From NCBI GenBank assembly GCA_046541515.1, contig JBKHDD010000003.1:19678-83677 (forward strand): a DNA stretch of 64,000 nt. The letters run 5' to 3'. A model generated the notes under the pieces. That model ran no database searches. It was not told where the DNA came from and worked only from the letters and a program-made list of their open reading frames with translations. Of this stretch, positions 7,740 to 17,749 are shown one piece after another (the stretch's first letter is position 1; every line of letters starts with the position of its first letter). The translations under genes and the position numbers were made by a program. The DNA comes from CAYFVR01 sp046541515. Its GTDB lineage: Bacteria; Desulfobacterota; Desulfobacteria; Desulfobacterales; Desulfococcaceae.

Positions 7740-9515
7740 ATGAAATTCCCCTACGGCATCAGCCATTTCGAAACCATCGCCACCGAGGATTATTTCTACC
7801 AGGACCGAACCGACCGGATTCCCCTCGTGGAGGAAACCGGAAAAAACCTGCTCTTCATCCGCCCCCGCCGGTTCGGCAAAAGCCTCTGGCTCTCGACGCT
7901 CCGGCACTACTACGACATCGCGTTCCAAGACCGTTTCGAGGAACTCTTCGGCGGGCTGGCCATCGGGAAAAACCCGACCCAGGAGCGGAATCGGTATTTC
8001 TGCCTCCGCTGGGACTTCTCCTGCGTGGACCCCACCGGCACGGCGGAGGACATCGCCCGCTCCCTGTCCGATCACCTGAACATCCGCGCCCGATCCTTCG
8101 CCATGTACTACAAACGACGTTTCGATCTTCCGGAAATCCGCATCGACAACGACAACGGGATGGCCTCTTTCTTCTCGATCCTGGACGCCGTTTACGCCAT
8201 GGGCCACCCGTTCCATCTCTTCATCGACGAATACGACAATTTCGCCAACGAGATCATGTCCGGCATCCGGAATTCCCGGGACGAATACAACGCCCTGGTT
8301 CACGAGAAGGGACCGCTGAAGACGCTGTTCAAATCGTTGAAATCGGCCGCGGGCGAGGGACTTCTCGAACGGATGTTCATCACCGGCGTTTCCCCGGTGG
8401 TCATGACGGACATCACCTCCGGGTTCAATATCGCGGAGGACATTTACCTCGATCGCCAATTCAACGATCTCTGCGGGTTCACCGAGCCGGAAATCCGGAC
8501 GATATTCCAGGAACTCCAACGGGAATCGGACCTTCCCGATCCGGAATCGACCATGGACATGCTCCGGACCTACTACAACGGCTACACCTTCGGACCACTT
8601 CCCGGCGAAAGAATCTACAACCCCACCATGATCCTGTACTTCTTCAAGCACTACCAAAAACAAGGCGAATACCCCCGCCAAATGCTGGACGCCAATTTGG
8701 CCACCGACGAGGCCAAGCTGGAATTCGCGGCCGGACTGCCCCGGGGCCGCCAGCTCCTGCTGGACATCGTCCGGGACGCCGAACCGGTGACGATCACCGG
8801 AATCTCCAAGCGGTTCGGGGTGGCGGAAATGTTGAACGAAGCGGCCAAAACCCACGACTTCGCGGTCTCGTTTCTCTATTATTTCGGCGTCCTCAGCGTC
8901 ACGGGGATGACGGCGGAAGGCCAATTGGAATTGCGCGTGCCCAATCTGGTGGTCCGGGGGATGTACGTCAACGGCATCGCCCGGTTTCTCATTCCCGATC
9001 CCGGAGTCCGGGACGACGGCCGCAACGCGGCGGAAAAGGTCTTCACCAAAGGCGACATCGGCCCGCTCGCCGAATTCGTGGAAACCCGCTATTTCCAGGT
9101 GTTCCGAAACCGGGACTACCGCTGGGCCAACGAACTCACCGTGAAGACCGCCTTCCTCACCCTGCTCTACGACGACATCCGCTTCGTCATGGATTCCGAG
9201 CGGGAAACCCGCCGGGGCTACGCCGACCTCACCATGATCGTCCGCCCGGACATGCGGAAATACGCCCTGCTGGACGTGCTGATCGAATTTAAATTTGTGA
9301 CATTGGCCGAAGCGAACGTGACGGGAGAAGAAGCCCGCGATCTTTCGCCGGAGGAAATTCAAGCCCTGCCGGCCATGCGGACAAAAATGGACGAAGCCAA
9401 GGCGCAGGCCCGCCGTTACGCCGCCGAGATCGAGAAAAAGCACGGGAATTTGCGGCTGAAAACCTTCGCGGTGGCCAGTTTGGGATTCGAGCGGTTGTGG
9501 GCGGAATCGGTGTGA
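7740..9515 (+). CDS. AAA-ATPase-like protein with C-terminal PD-(D/E)XK nuclease-like domain
   Basis: 591 residues. The ATPase half begins GISHFETIATEDYFYQDRT and has the P-loop RPRRFGKSLWLS near residues 41-52 and Walker B HLFIDEYDNF near 160. The C-terminal domain has YADLTMIV followed by LLDVLIEFKFV, the D-(x)n-E-x-K pattern of the PD-(D/E)XK fold seen in this two-domain family (AAA-ATPase-like plus PDDEXK_9). The family is abundant and multicopy in Bacteroidetes and sulfate reducers; its role is unproven. GGAGG precedes the ATG. It follows the STAND gene on the same strand. Confidence 0.9.
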   Translation: MKFPYGISHFETIATEDYFYQDRTDRIPLVEETGKNLLFIRPRRFGKSLWLSTLRHYYDIAFQDRFEELFGGLAIGKNPTQERNRYFCLRWDFSCVDPTGTAEDIARSLSDHLNIRARSFAMYYKRRFDLPEIRIDNDNGMASFFSILDAVYAMGHPFHLFIDEYDNFANEIMSGIRNSRDEYNALVHEKGPLKTLFKSLKSAAGEGLLERMFITGVSPVVMTDITSGFNIAEDIYLDRQFNDLCGFTEPEIRTIFQELQRESDLPDPESTMDMLRTYYNGYTFGPLPGERIYNPTMILYFFKHYQKQGEYPRQMLDANLATDEAKLEFAAGLPRGRQLLLDIVRDAEPVTITGISKRFGVAEMLNEAAKTHDFAVSFLYYFGVLSVTGMTAEGQLELRVPNLVVRGMYVNGIARFLIPDPGVRDDGRNAAEKVFTKGDIGPLAEFVETRYFQVFRNRDYRWANELTVKTAFLTLLYDDIRFVMDSERETRRGYADLTMIVRPDMRKYALLDVLIEFKFVTLAEANVTGEEARDLSPEEIQALPAMRTKMDEAKAQARRYAAEIEKKHGNLRLKTFAVASLGFERLWAESV

Positions 9516-9621
9516 CGAAACGGGGGGACGAATCCGGCTCTATCGATTCCAACGGGTCGGGAGGCACGGGAGGCAGAGCCTCCCGGAAGGCGTTCCCAGG
9601 CCGGAGCCGGGGAACGAGAGG

Positions 9622-10407
9622 CTAAATCCGCTCGTCGGCGATCAACGCTTCCATGACTTTGTGGTAATCCATGCCGGCGGCGGCGAAGCCCTGGCGGCCG
9701 TATTTCATGTTGCCTTCCAGCACGTAGAAGCGGCCGGCGTGGAGCAGGACGTCCACGCCCACGTCGTCCCAGCGGCAGGCCCGGGCGGTGTGGACCGCCA
9801 GCTCCACCGCTTCGGGGGGAACCGGTTTGGTGGAAATCCGCCCGCCCGCCCCGACATTGGACCGAAAGTCCCCCGGCGGGGCGATTCGCCAGTAGGCCAG
9901 CACCGGCTCGCCGCCGATGACCACCACCCGGATGTCCCGGTCGGCGGGCAAATATTCCTGGAGATAGGCGGCGGTGGAAACCTGGTCGCGGTAGGCGTCG
10001 AGGTCCGCCGGGCTCCGGACGAGGAAAACGCCCCGCCCCAGGGCCGACCCCCGGGGCACCTTGGCCACGAAGGGAAAGTCGAATTGAGACAGCGCCTTGT
10101 CCCGCCATCGTTTTCCGAAAAAGACCCGGGTTCGGGGACGGGGAATGTCCAGGAGTTCAAACAAGGTGTTCTGTTTGATCTTGTCCTGGGCGCAGCAGTA
10201 GCTGTGAAAACTCGGGAAGGTCGGCTTGCCCATGGCGTCGAAGAGGTCTGCGTAGAAAGTGGTCGGATAGTAGATTTTCCGCGCCTTCCGGATCAGTTTG
10301 GTCTCCTCCGGGGAGTAGTCGCAGAAATGGGTGCGGATGCCGATGGTGTGGACGTTTCGGCATTTCCGAAGCCGCCGTTCCAATGCGATGACCCGTCGCT
10401 CTCTCAT
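9622..10407 (-). CDS. RimK-like ATP-grasp ligase
   Basis: 261 residues. The ATP-grasp core is visible: FPFVAKVPRGSALGRGVFLV is the first nucleotide-binding strand and loop, LQEYLPADRDIRVVVIGGEPVLAYWRI the second, and VGVDVLLHAGRFYVLEGNMKYG holds the metal-binding Glu and Asn. The arrangement fits the RimK/glutathione-synthase group, which joins an amino acid to a carboxylate through an acyl phosphate. The start at 10407 is chosen because conserved sequence begins there; the upstream in-frame extension is low-complexity and overlaps the kinase gene. The substrate is unknown. Confidence 0.82.
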   Translation of the reverse strand: MRERRVIALERRLRKCRNVHTIGIRTHFCDYSPEETKLIRKARKIYYPTTFYADLFDAMGKPTFPSFHSYCCAQDKIKQNTLFELLDIPRPRTRVFFGKRWRDKALSQFDFPFVAKVPRGSALGRGVFLVRSPADLDAYRDQVSTAAYLQEYLPADRDIRVVVIGGEPVLAYWRIAPPGDFRSNVGAGGRISTKPVPPEAVELAVHTARACRWDDVGVDVLLHAGRFYVLEGNMKYGRQGFAAAGMDYHKVMEALIADERI

Positions 10408-10468
10408 GGCCACTTCATACCATAAACCGCCGGGTTCCCGCAAAGAAATCGCGGGAAACGAGGTCGGG

Positions 10469-13400
10469 TCATCCCCTTTGGGAGGACATCGCCCGCTGGA
10501 CGGCGGCAAAGGCCTTGACCAGGTCGGCCAGCTTTGCCTCGGCGTCGGACGAGCGGCCGTCCGCGGAAGCCTCCTCGATTTCCCGGGCCAGGGACGCCAT
10601 CCGTTCGGCGCCCATCTGGGCCGAGGCCCCTTTGATGGAGTGGACAATATCGGTGGCCGAGCGGCCGTTCTCGGAGGCCAGGGCGGAAGCCAGCGCCCGC
10701 AGCCGTTCCGGCATTTCCGCCAGGTAAAGCTTCCGCAACCGTTCGGCCATGATTTCGTTTCCCATCAACCGGTCCAGCATGGCGGCCCGGTTCCAGACGA
10801 TGGGGGCGTCCGGTGGGGACGCCGGCGCCTTCCCTTTCGGACGGGGCCGGGAATCTTTCGGCGGCGCTTCTTCTGGCGGCAACGGCAGCCATTGGGCCAG
10901 GGTCGCCCGAAAGGTGCGGGAATCGATCGGTTTGGCCAGGTAGGCGTTCATGCCCGCGGCGAAGCAGGCTTCCCGGTCCCCCTGGACCGCGTGGGCGGTC
11001 ATGGCGATGATCGGAATCTTCGGGTTGCGCGCGGGAGAAGCCGGTCCTCGGATGCGCCGGGCCGCCTCCAGTCCGTCCATTTCCGGCATTTGAATGTCCA
11101 TCAGCACCAGGTCGTAGGAATCGGCGGCCAGTGCCCCGAGGGCTTCCCGGCCGTTGGCGGCGATCTCCGCGGCCAATCCCATCTTTTCCAGCAGGCCCAG
11201 GGCCACTTGTTGATTGATGGCGTTGTCCTCCACCAGGAGAATCCGGGGAGGCGGCGCGTCCGTTGGATCCCGGGCGTCCCGGACCGCGTGGCGGGTCACG
11301 ATGGCGCGGGGAGCGTTTTCCCGGCAAGGCGGGGTCCCCATGGCCATGGAGAGCACCGACTTGAATTCATCGGTGCGGATGGGTTTGGCGGCATAGGCCG
11401 CGAAGCCGATATCCTGGAAGCGTCGGGCCTCCCCCCGGCTCCCCAATTGGGTCAGCAACACCATCCGGGTTGCGGCCAGCTCCGGATCGGACTGGATGGC
11501 CCGGCCCAGGGTTTCCCCGTCCATGTCCTCCATCCGCCGGTCGATGATCGCCATGGCGAAGGGATCCTTCTCCCTTCGGGCGCGGCGCAGCCGCGTCAGC
11601 GCCTCGGCCCCGCTTTCGGTTTCCTCCGGACGCATGTTCCAGGCGGCAAGCCGCCGGGTCAGCAGGGTCCGGCCCGCGGGGTGATTGGCCACGACCAGCA
11701 CGCGCGCGCCCGAAAGATCGGCGGTTCGCTCTTCCTCCCGTCGGGCCGCCGGGTCCCCTTTTTTCAGCCGGACGGTGAACCAGAATTCGCTCCCCTCCCC
11801 CACCGCGCTTTCCACTCCGATGCGGCCGCCCATTTGATGAACCAGCCGCCGGGAAATGGCCAGACCAAGGCCGGTGCCCCCGTATTTTCGGTTGACGGAG
11901 GCGTCCGCCTGTTGAAACTCGTCGAACAGCAGGTCCAGCCGATCCGCCGGAATTCCGATGCCGGTGTCCCGAACGGAAAACCGAAGCAGAACATCCTCCC
12001 CGGTTTCCTCCACCGCCCAGCCCAGGATGACCACCTCCCCCGCCAGGGTGAATTTGACGGCGTTTACGGCCAAATTGGCCAGGATCTGGCGAAGACGGCC
12101 CGGGTCGCCCCGGAGCCGGGTGGGCGCCTCCGGGTCAACGGCGCAGAGCAACTCCAGCCCCTTTTCCTCCGCCCGCGGCGAAAGAGAACCGCCCAGGTCG
12201 TCCATGAGACCGGTCAAATCGAAATCCAGCTCCTCCAGCTCCAGCTTTCCGGCTTCGATTTTGGAGAAATCCAGGATGTCGTTGATGATGTCCAGCAGGG
12301 ATTCCCCGCTGGTCCGAAGGATTTGGGCGCATCTCCGTTGTTCGTCGTTGAGTTCCATGTCCATCAGCAGGCCGGTCATGCCGATGATTCCGTTGAGCGG
12401 CGTCCGGATTTCGTGGCTCATGTGGGCCAGAAATTCGCTTTTGGCCACGCTGGCCTGGGCCGCACGTTCCGCCTCCGTTCGCAGGGCGTCCACCAGCTCC
12501 AGGTTGGCCAGCGCCAGGGTGATCGACTCGACCACCGCGGCGATCAGCGGAGAACGTTCCTCGAAGTCGGGCCCCCCGTCGGCCTTCGGGGCGGCCAATA
12601 CCAGTATGCCCAGCGGTCGTCCCCGAACCGACAAATGCAGGCAGCGGACGGCGTTCGACGCGTCGGTCTCGGGTGTCTCCGGACAAGGCGCGGCCAAGGC
12701 CGACGCCAGTTCCAAGCCGGGGCCGGCGGCCCGTTCGGCCAGGGCGGGGCAGAACCGCCCGAAAAAGCAGGCCGGCGCCGCATGGGCCGGGTCGCCCCAA
12801 ACCGCCGCGGTTTGAAAACTCCCGGTTTTTTGGCCCGGAATCCCCAGCCTGCCGCTCCAGGGGGCCAGCAACACCCCGGCCTCCTCGGTGATGACCTCGT
12901 AGGCCGCCGACGGAGATTCGCAGGCCAGAAGCCGCTCGTTCATGCGGTTGAGGGCCGCCATTTGGGCGTCGTGGCGCTGGATTTCCTCCAGTCGCAGCAA
13001 CAGCTCCTCCTCCATCCGTTTTCGGGCGGTAATGTCGATGACGGTGCCGGTGATCCGTCCGGGCCGCCCGGCCGGGTCGGGCTCGAAGCTTCGGCCGCGG
13101 TCGAGAATCCATATCCAGTCTCCCGACGCGGAGCGAAGTCGGTATTCCGATTCGTAGGGGGTAAGCCTTCCGCTGGCGATCTGGGCGTAGCGTTGGTTCA
13201 TGGTTTCCCGATCCTCCGGGTGCATGCGCTCCATCCAGCTTTCCACGCCCAATTCCACATCGGGCGGCAATTCCCCGACAAGGCGCCGATGTCGCTCGTC
13301 GGTAAAGGTTTCCCCGGTGCGCAAATTGGCGGCGTACAGCCCGATGCCCCCGGCCTCCAACGCCAGTTCGAGCCGTTCGCCGAGCTGGTGAAATTCGTGT

Positions 13401-14041
13401 TCGATTCGTTGGGCCGTCATGACAATTCGGCTCAGGCTTATCAGGAGAATTCCCAAGATGAAGAGCAGGAGGGAAACGGCATGGAACCCGGAAACGGACA
13501 AAAAAGCGGAAGACGACGATCCAAAGAATAGGGTGTGAAGGGTCCGCGCCGCGCTGACGCCAAACAGGACTCCAAGCCCGGCCGTCATGACCATGTCCCC
13601 TGCGCCGAAGAAAGGGGGGCGGCGCGTCCACAGCAATTGGACGGACCACGACGAAAAGCCGACAATAAAAAGCGAAATGGCCACAATTCGGGCGTTCATG
13701 TCGGGCTGGACGTAGGTAAAATACCAAAAAACCCCCACAACCAGGACCGAAAACGCCATTTCCCACCCCCGGACCGCGGAACGGTCCCGAAAGGCAAGTA
13801 CGCCGCGACAATTGAGCAACAAGGAGCAAACGAACAGGTAATTGGGCAATACAATGCCGGCCCATGGCGGAAGGTGCGGCTGGACCGCCAGCAACCCGAA
13901 GCCGAGGGTCGCGCATGCCGGCGCGGTTATCCAATTGCCGAATCCGGGATAGGTGCGGCCGGTCCAGTAAATCGTCCCCATGATTGCCGTGTTGGAAAAT
14001 TCGATGCAGATCAGGGAAATGAGGAGAGTTTGAATGTCCAT
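10469..14041 (-). CDS. Hybrid sensor histidine kinase (7TM-PAS-GAF-HisKA-HATPase-REC-REC-Hpt)
   Basis: 1190 residues. About seven membrane helices occupy residues 1-205, then a PAS domain (about 225-345, ending TVIDITARKRMEEEL) and a GAF-like region (370-520). The HisKA box FLAHMSHEIRTPLNG is near 553, and HATPase boxes are DTGIGIP and GGTGLGLAISRRLV. Receiver 1 (about 790-905) starts VLVVANHPAG, so the acidic pair is missing, although AIIDRRM keeps the phospho-Asp. Receiver 2 (about 935-1055) is canonical with VEDN and LMDIQMPEMDG. The Hpt domain ends the protein with HSIKGASAQMGA. A multi-step phosphorelay is expected; no output regulator is adjacent. Confidence 0.93.
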   Translation of the reverse strand: MDIQTLLISLICIEFSNTAIMGTIYWTGRTYPGFGNWITAPACATLGFGLLAVQPHLPPWAGIVLPNYLFVCSLLLNCRGVLAFRDRSAVRGWEMAFSVLVVGVFWYFTYVQPDMNARIVAISLFIVGFSSWSVQLLWTRRPPFFGAGDMVMTAGLGVLFGVSAARTLHTLFFGSSSSAFLSVSGFHAVSLLLFILGILLISLSRIVMTAQRIEHEFHQLGERLELALEAGGIGLYAANLRTGETFTDERHRRLVGELPPDVELGVESWMERMHPEDRETMNQRYAQIASGRLTPYESEYRLRSASGDWIWILDRGRSFEPDPAGRPGRITGTVIDITARKRMEEELLLRLEEIQRHDAQMAALNRMNERLLACESPSAAYEVITEEAGVLLAPWSGRLGIPGQKTGSFQTAAVWGDPAHAAPACFFGRFCPALAERAAGPGLELASALAAPCPETPETDASNAVRCLHLSVRGRPLGILVLAAPKADGGPDFEERSPLIAAVVESITLALANLELVDALRTEAERAAQASVAKSEFLAHMSHEIRTPLNGIIGMTGLLMDMELNDEQRRCAQILRTSGESLLDIINDILDFSKIEAGKLELEELDFDLTGLMDDLGGSLSPRAEEKGLELLCAVDPEAPTRLRGDPGRLRQILANLAVNAVKFTLAGEVVILGWAVEETGEDVLLRFSVRDTGIGIPADRLDLLFDEFQQADASVNRKYGGTGLGLAISRRLVHQMGGRIGVESAVGEGSEFWFTVRLKKGDPAARREEERTADLSGARVLVVANHPAGRTLLTRRLAAWNMRPEETESGAEALTRLRRARREKDPFAMAIIDRRMEDMDGETLGRAIQSDPELAATRMVLLTQLGSRGEARRFQDIGFAAYAAKPIRTDEFKSVLSMAMGTPPCRENAPRAIVTRHAVRDARDPTDAPPPRILLVEDNAINQQVALGLLEKMGLAAEIAANGREALGALAADSYDLVLMDIQMPEMDGLEAARRIRGPASPARNPKIPIIAMTAHAVQGDREACFAAGMNAYLAKPIDSRTFRATLAQWLPLPPEEAPPKDSRPRPKGKAPASPPDAPIVWNRAAMLDRLMGNEIMAERLRKLYLAEMPERLRALASALASENGRSATDIVHSIKGASAQMGAERMASLAREIEEASADGRSSDAEAKLADLVKAFAAVQRAMSSQRG

Positions 14042-14159
14042 ATCCGCCCCTTGGACTTGGCAACCGGCGATGGTTTACAGCCGCCACCGCGCGAGGCCGA
14101 CGAGGCCGCGGTCCGGCCCAAATCGGAGGGAAGGCGGGATTGGCGTGAAACGGAGGGGA

Positions 14160-14903
14160 CTACTCGGGCGCTTCCAGCGCGAAGGCCCGGGACGGCAGGC
14201 TCTGGTTGGTCCAGAATCGGTCCACCCGGAGGTCGAAACGGGCCGATTCGTCGGCGGAGAGAAGGGTCAGGCGATCCAAGGTTCGAATTCCCTCCGGCCC
14301 GGCTTCGCCGGTTTTCAGCACCGCGCGATATTGGCGTTCTCCGGAGGCATATCGTTCCACCGCCACCGGACGCTCGCCCTCCGCGTCCAGCTCCACGGCC
14401 AGGATGCGCCGGTTCCAGCGGTCGGTCAGGATCAGCCGGTCGCCTTCCAAAACGATCCCGCGCGGGGCGACCGCGGGAACCCGTCCCGCCAGCAACCGGA
14501 TGGCCTCCCGGGCGCGGATGGGAATGCCCAGCGCCGATTTGAGGCTGGGATTGGGGGAATGGACCCGAAAGCCGTTGTTTTCCGGCCCCGGCCGGGCGGC
14601 CAGAATTTCGCCGTCGGTCACCAGGGTGGAAATGGGCCGTCCCACCGGGTCCAGCAGGCTGACCCGCAGATGGGCCGGCGCCTTGCCCACCCAGACGGCG
14701 CGCCCCACCTGCCGCGTTTCGTCCCGGATCAGCTCCGCGGTCCCGGACCCCTTGAGGGTTCGAATCCCCTGGTTGAAATCCCGGACCGCCGCCCAGGCGG
14801 CCTCGGCCTCGACGGTGGGCGGCGGGGGCGGACGCAAGGCCGCGCAGCCGGTCAGACCGGCCAGCAAGAGCCAAAGCATGGCCGCGGAACCGGCGCGATT
14901 CAT
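14160..14903 (-). CDS. Outer-membrane lipoprotein, LolB/DUF4292-like
   Basis: 247 residues with a lipoprotein signal peptide: positive start, WLLLAGLTG and lipobox Cys near residue 20. The mature part reads as a beta-rich fold of the LolB/LppX type, with GSGTAELIR, VSLLDPVGRPISTLVTDG and LDRWNRRI-like strands. Such proteins bind lipid or lipoprotein at the outer membrane. Its ATG overlaps the stop codon of the upstream TPR lipoprotein gene by four bases, so the two are translationally coupled and probably act together. Family assignment is moderate. Confidence 0.7.
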   Translation of the reverse strand: MNRAGSAAMLWLLLAGLTGCAALRPPPPPTVEAEAAWAAVRDFNQGIRTLKGSGTAELIRDETRQVGRAVWVGKAPAHLRVSLLDPVGRPISTLVTDGEILAARPGPENNGFRVHSPNPSLKSALGIPIRAREAIRLLAGRVPAVAPRGIVLEGDRLILTDRWNRRILAVELDAEGERPVAVERYASGERQYRAVLKTGEAGPEGIRTLDRLTLLSADESARFDLRVDRFWTNQSLPSRAFALEAPE

Positions 14904-16645
14904 AATTCCGCCGGTTCCAGGGCCCGCATTTTTTCCCGCAGCTTGCGAATGTCCCCGGCGTCCTCTTCCGGGTCCCGTTTTTCCAGGCTGCGGCGATAGT
15001 ATTCCAGCGCCTTTTCCGGTTCGTCCAGCTTGTGGTAGGCGTCGCCGACGTGCTCCAGAATCACGGGATCGTCGGGCGCAAGCTCGGTGGCCCGCAGAAG
15101 GTGGACCAGCGCGGTTTCATAGTCGCCTCGCCGGTAAAAGACCCAGCCCAGGCTGTCGATGATGTAGCCGTCGTCGGGCTTGTATTTCAGCGCCTCCCGG
15201 ATGAGCCGTTCGGCCTCGTCCAGCCGAATGCCCATGTCGGCGTAGGTGTATCCCAGGTAGTTGAGGGCGTTGGCGTTTTTGGGGTCCATGTCGATGACGG
15301 TTTTCATCATCTCGATGGAGTCGGTCTTCCGGTCCCACTGGTCGTAGACCACCCCGAGCCGGAACCGGATGCGGACGCTGTCGGGTTCGATCTCCAGGGC
15401 CCGATTGAGGGTTTCCACCGCCGCTTCGAAATCCTCCACCTCTTCGTAAAAGGAGGCCAGGTAGATCAGGAATTCCTCGTTTTCCGGGGCCTGGGCGATG
15501 GCCGATTCCAGAAATTCAATGCCCTCCCGCATCTGTTCCCGCTCTTGCAGGAGAAAGGCGACGTGCACCACCGCGCTTTCGAAAAAGCGGGATTCCGGCC
15601 CCACCGCGCGGAAATGGCGAATGACCATCTCGGCGTCCTCGATGCCGTCCGCCGCCACGCCGGCGATGTAATGCAACTCGGAATTGCCCGGCGCGCCCTT
15701 CAGGAGGCCTTCCAAAAGGATCACGGCCGCCTCGAAGTTTTTCCGCTCGATGTAATGCTCCACCACCGCCCGGACGATCTCCGGGTTTTCGCCGCTTTCC
15801 CGACCCAGTTCCGCCAAGATTTCGGCGGCGGAGCGGGTGCGCCCCTGGTTGTAGTGGTGGTAGGCCAGACCCAGTTTGGCCCGAACGTTGTCCGGGTTGT
15901 CGGCCAGCAACTTCTGGTAGGCCGCCATCGCCTTTTCCGCCTCGCCCCGGCGTTCGTAAATATCGATCAGGGCAAAGCGGGATTCCTCCAGGTCGGGCTC
16001 CATCTCCAGCGCTTTTTGGAACATTTCCTCGGCCCGGTCCAGCCGGCCCCGTTCCGCCTCGATCCGTCCCAAAAAGAAATAGCCGCCGTAGGCGTCCGGG
16101 AACCGGTTCACCAGCTCATCGTAGACCCGGTAGGCGGCGTCCAGCTCTTCGGCCTCCATGTACAGGCCGCCCAGCCGCAGGTAAATCTCCCGCTGGTCCG
16201 GGTCGGCGGCCAGCGCCTGCTCGAAGGCGGTCCGGGCCGCGTCGGCGTCGTCCAGCCCCTGCTGGAGCTTGCCGTACAGGACCAGGGCCTCCACGTTTTC
16301 CGGGGTGCGATCCAGCAACCGCTCCAGCAAGACGACGGCCTTTTCCGGCTCCCGTTGGCGCAGGTAGAGATTCACCAGCTCCCGCTTTAAAAACAGGGAG
16401 TTGGGATCCATCTCAACGGCATTTTCCATGGCGGCCACGGCCTCGGGCATCTTTCCGTCGCGCAAGGCCAGCTGGGCCAGGGAATAGAAAAAGTACCGAT
16501 CCCCGTTCTCCGACGTGGGAAAATAGCTCACGTAGCCCGGCTTGGGCTTTGGTCCGGCTTCCTCCGGGCCGGCGCAGCCAAGAAACAAGTGGAGGACGCC
16601 CATCAGCAACGGAAGGACGGCGACCTTTCGCGCATGTGGCATCAT
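14900..16645 (-). CDS. TPR lipoprotein
   Basis: 581 residues. The signal peptide ends in a lipobox (HLFLGC, Cys near 24). From about residue 50 to the end there are roughly fourteen TPR units, the best being LNYLGYTYADMGIRLDEAERLIREALKYKPDDGYIIDSLGWVFYRRGDYETAL split over two units. Tethered TPR proteins of this kind act as scaffolds for envelope complexes. It is the first gene of a two-gene unit with the LolB-like lipoprotein and lies 45 bases downstream of rpoH. The second Met (16642) is an equally possible start. Confidence 0.88.
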   Translation of the reverse strand: MMPHARKVAVLPLLMGVLHLFLGCAGPEEAGPKPKPGYVSYFPTSENGDRYFFYSLAQLALRDGKMPEAVAAMENAVEMDPNSLFLKRELVNLYLRQREPEKAVVLLERLLDRTPENVEALVLYGKLQQGLDDADAARTAFEQALAADPDQREIYLRLGGLYMEAEELDAAYRVYDELVNRFPDAYGGYFFLGRIEAERGRLDRAEEMFQKALEMEPDLEESRFALIDIYERRGEAEKAMAAYQKLLADNPDNVRAKLGLAYHHYNQGRTRSAAEILAELGRESGENPEIVRAVVEHYIERKNFEAAVILLEGLLKGAPGNSELHYIAGVAADGIEDAEMVIRHFRAVGPESRFFESAVVHVAFLLQEREQMREGIEFLESAIAQAPENEEFLIYLASFYEEVEDFEAAVETLNRALEIEPDSVRIRFRLGVVYDQWDRKTDSIEMMKTVIDMDPKNANALNYLGYTYADMGIRLDEAERLIREALKYKPDDGYIIDSLGWVFYRRGDYETALVHLLRATELAPDDPVILEHVGDAYHKLDEPEKALEYYRRSLEKRDPEEDAGDIRKLREKMRALEPAEL

Positions 16646-16690
16646 GTCGCGCCGGTCCGGAAGAGAAAGGCCGGGAGGGAAATTCCCGGG

Positions 16691-17692
16691 TCAGGAGACG
16701 GCGGCGCCGTCGGTGTAGGCCTCGAAGTCGATAATTTCACGCTTGAAAAATTCCCGCATTTTTTTGACAACGTTTTTTTCCACCTGGCGGACCCGCTCCC
16801 GGGAAATGCCGTACCGGTCGCCGATTTCCTGAAGCGTGACCGGACTGTCCGAGAAGATCCGGGAGTCGAAGATTTCCAGCTCCCGGTCGGTCAGCTTTTT
16901 CTTGAACTCGGCGATCTTCTGATGCAGCAGCACGTCCATCTCTTTTTTGGCCACCCGGTCTTCGGCCGATTCGGCTTCGGTGCTCAGAAAATCGATTCGC
17001 TCGGTGTCCGAGTCCTCCTTGAGCGGCGCGTCCAGAGACACGTCCCAGCCGTCCAGCCGCTGGTCCATGTCGATGATTTCCCGCTCGGAGACGCCCAGCT
17101 TTTGGGAGAGCAGCTTGGGCTTGGGGTCGAACCCCTGGTCGATGAGCTTCTGCTTTTCCTTTTTAAGCTTGAAAAAAAGCTTGCGTTGGCCCTGGGTGGT
17201 TCCGATCTTCACCAGTCGCCAGTTGTCCATGATAAACTTGAGAATGTAGGCCTTGATCCAAAAAGAGGCGTAGTAGCTGAATTTGACGTTTTTGTATGGG
17301 TCGAATTTCTTGACCGCCTGCATGAGGCCGATGTTGCCCTCCTGGATGAGATCCAGCAAGTTCTGCATCCAGACCCGCTGGAATTCCAGCGCGATTTTCA
17401 CCACCAGCCGAAGGTTGGAGGTCACCAGGGTGTAGGCCGCCTCGGTGTCGCCTTCCTCGCGGACGCGCATGGCCAGCTCCCGCTCCTCCTCCCGGGTGAG
17501 CAACCGGTAGCGGCTGACCTCGGCGAGATATCGCTGGAGGGGATCGAACTTGACCAGGGATTTGTCCGCGGAAACGCCGGCGCCGCCGGCCTTCCGGTTG
17601 TCAATCACCTTTCCCCGCAGGCCGCTTTCCGCCTCGTTTTTGGCGTCCGCCCCTTCGGGGGTCTGATCCTTCCGGTCTTCCTTATTTGTCAT
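16691..17692 (-). CDS. rpoH: RNA polymerase sigma factor, RpoH (sigma-32) type
   Basis: 333 residues. Region 2 (LLDLIQEGNIGLMQAVKKFDPYKNVKFSYYASFWIKAYI, in parts) binds core polymerase and the -10 element. It is followed by TTQGQRKLFFKL, the RpoH box that separates heat-shock sigmas from RpoD. Region 4 ends with the helix-turn-helix TLQEIGDRYGISRERVRQVE. The 45-residue charged N-terminal extension lacks a region 1.1. A promoter is visible upstream. The gene is followed by the lipoprotein pair. Confidence 0.9.
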   Translation of the reverse strand: MTNKEDRKDQTPEGADAKNEAESGLRGKVIDNRKAGGAGVSADKSLVKFDPLQRYLAEVSRYRLLTREEERELAMRVREEGDTEAAYTLVTSNLRLVVKIALEFQRVWMQNLLDLIQEGNIGLMQAVKKFDPYKNVKFSYYASFWIKAYILKFIMDNWRLVKIGTTQGQRKLFFKLKKEKQKLIDQGFDPKPKLLSQKLGVSEREIIDMDQRLDGWDVSLDAPLKEDSDTERIDFLSTEAESAEDRVAKKEMDVLLHQKIAEFKKKLTDRELEIFDSRIFSDSPVTLQEIGDRYGISRERVRQVEKNVVKKMREFFKREIIDFEAYTDGAAVS

Positions 17693-17749
17693 GGCTGATC
17701 CGTCATGGAATGTAAACGTGGGGGGTATGGGATAAAACGAAAAAACTAC

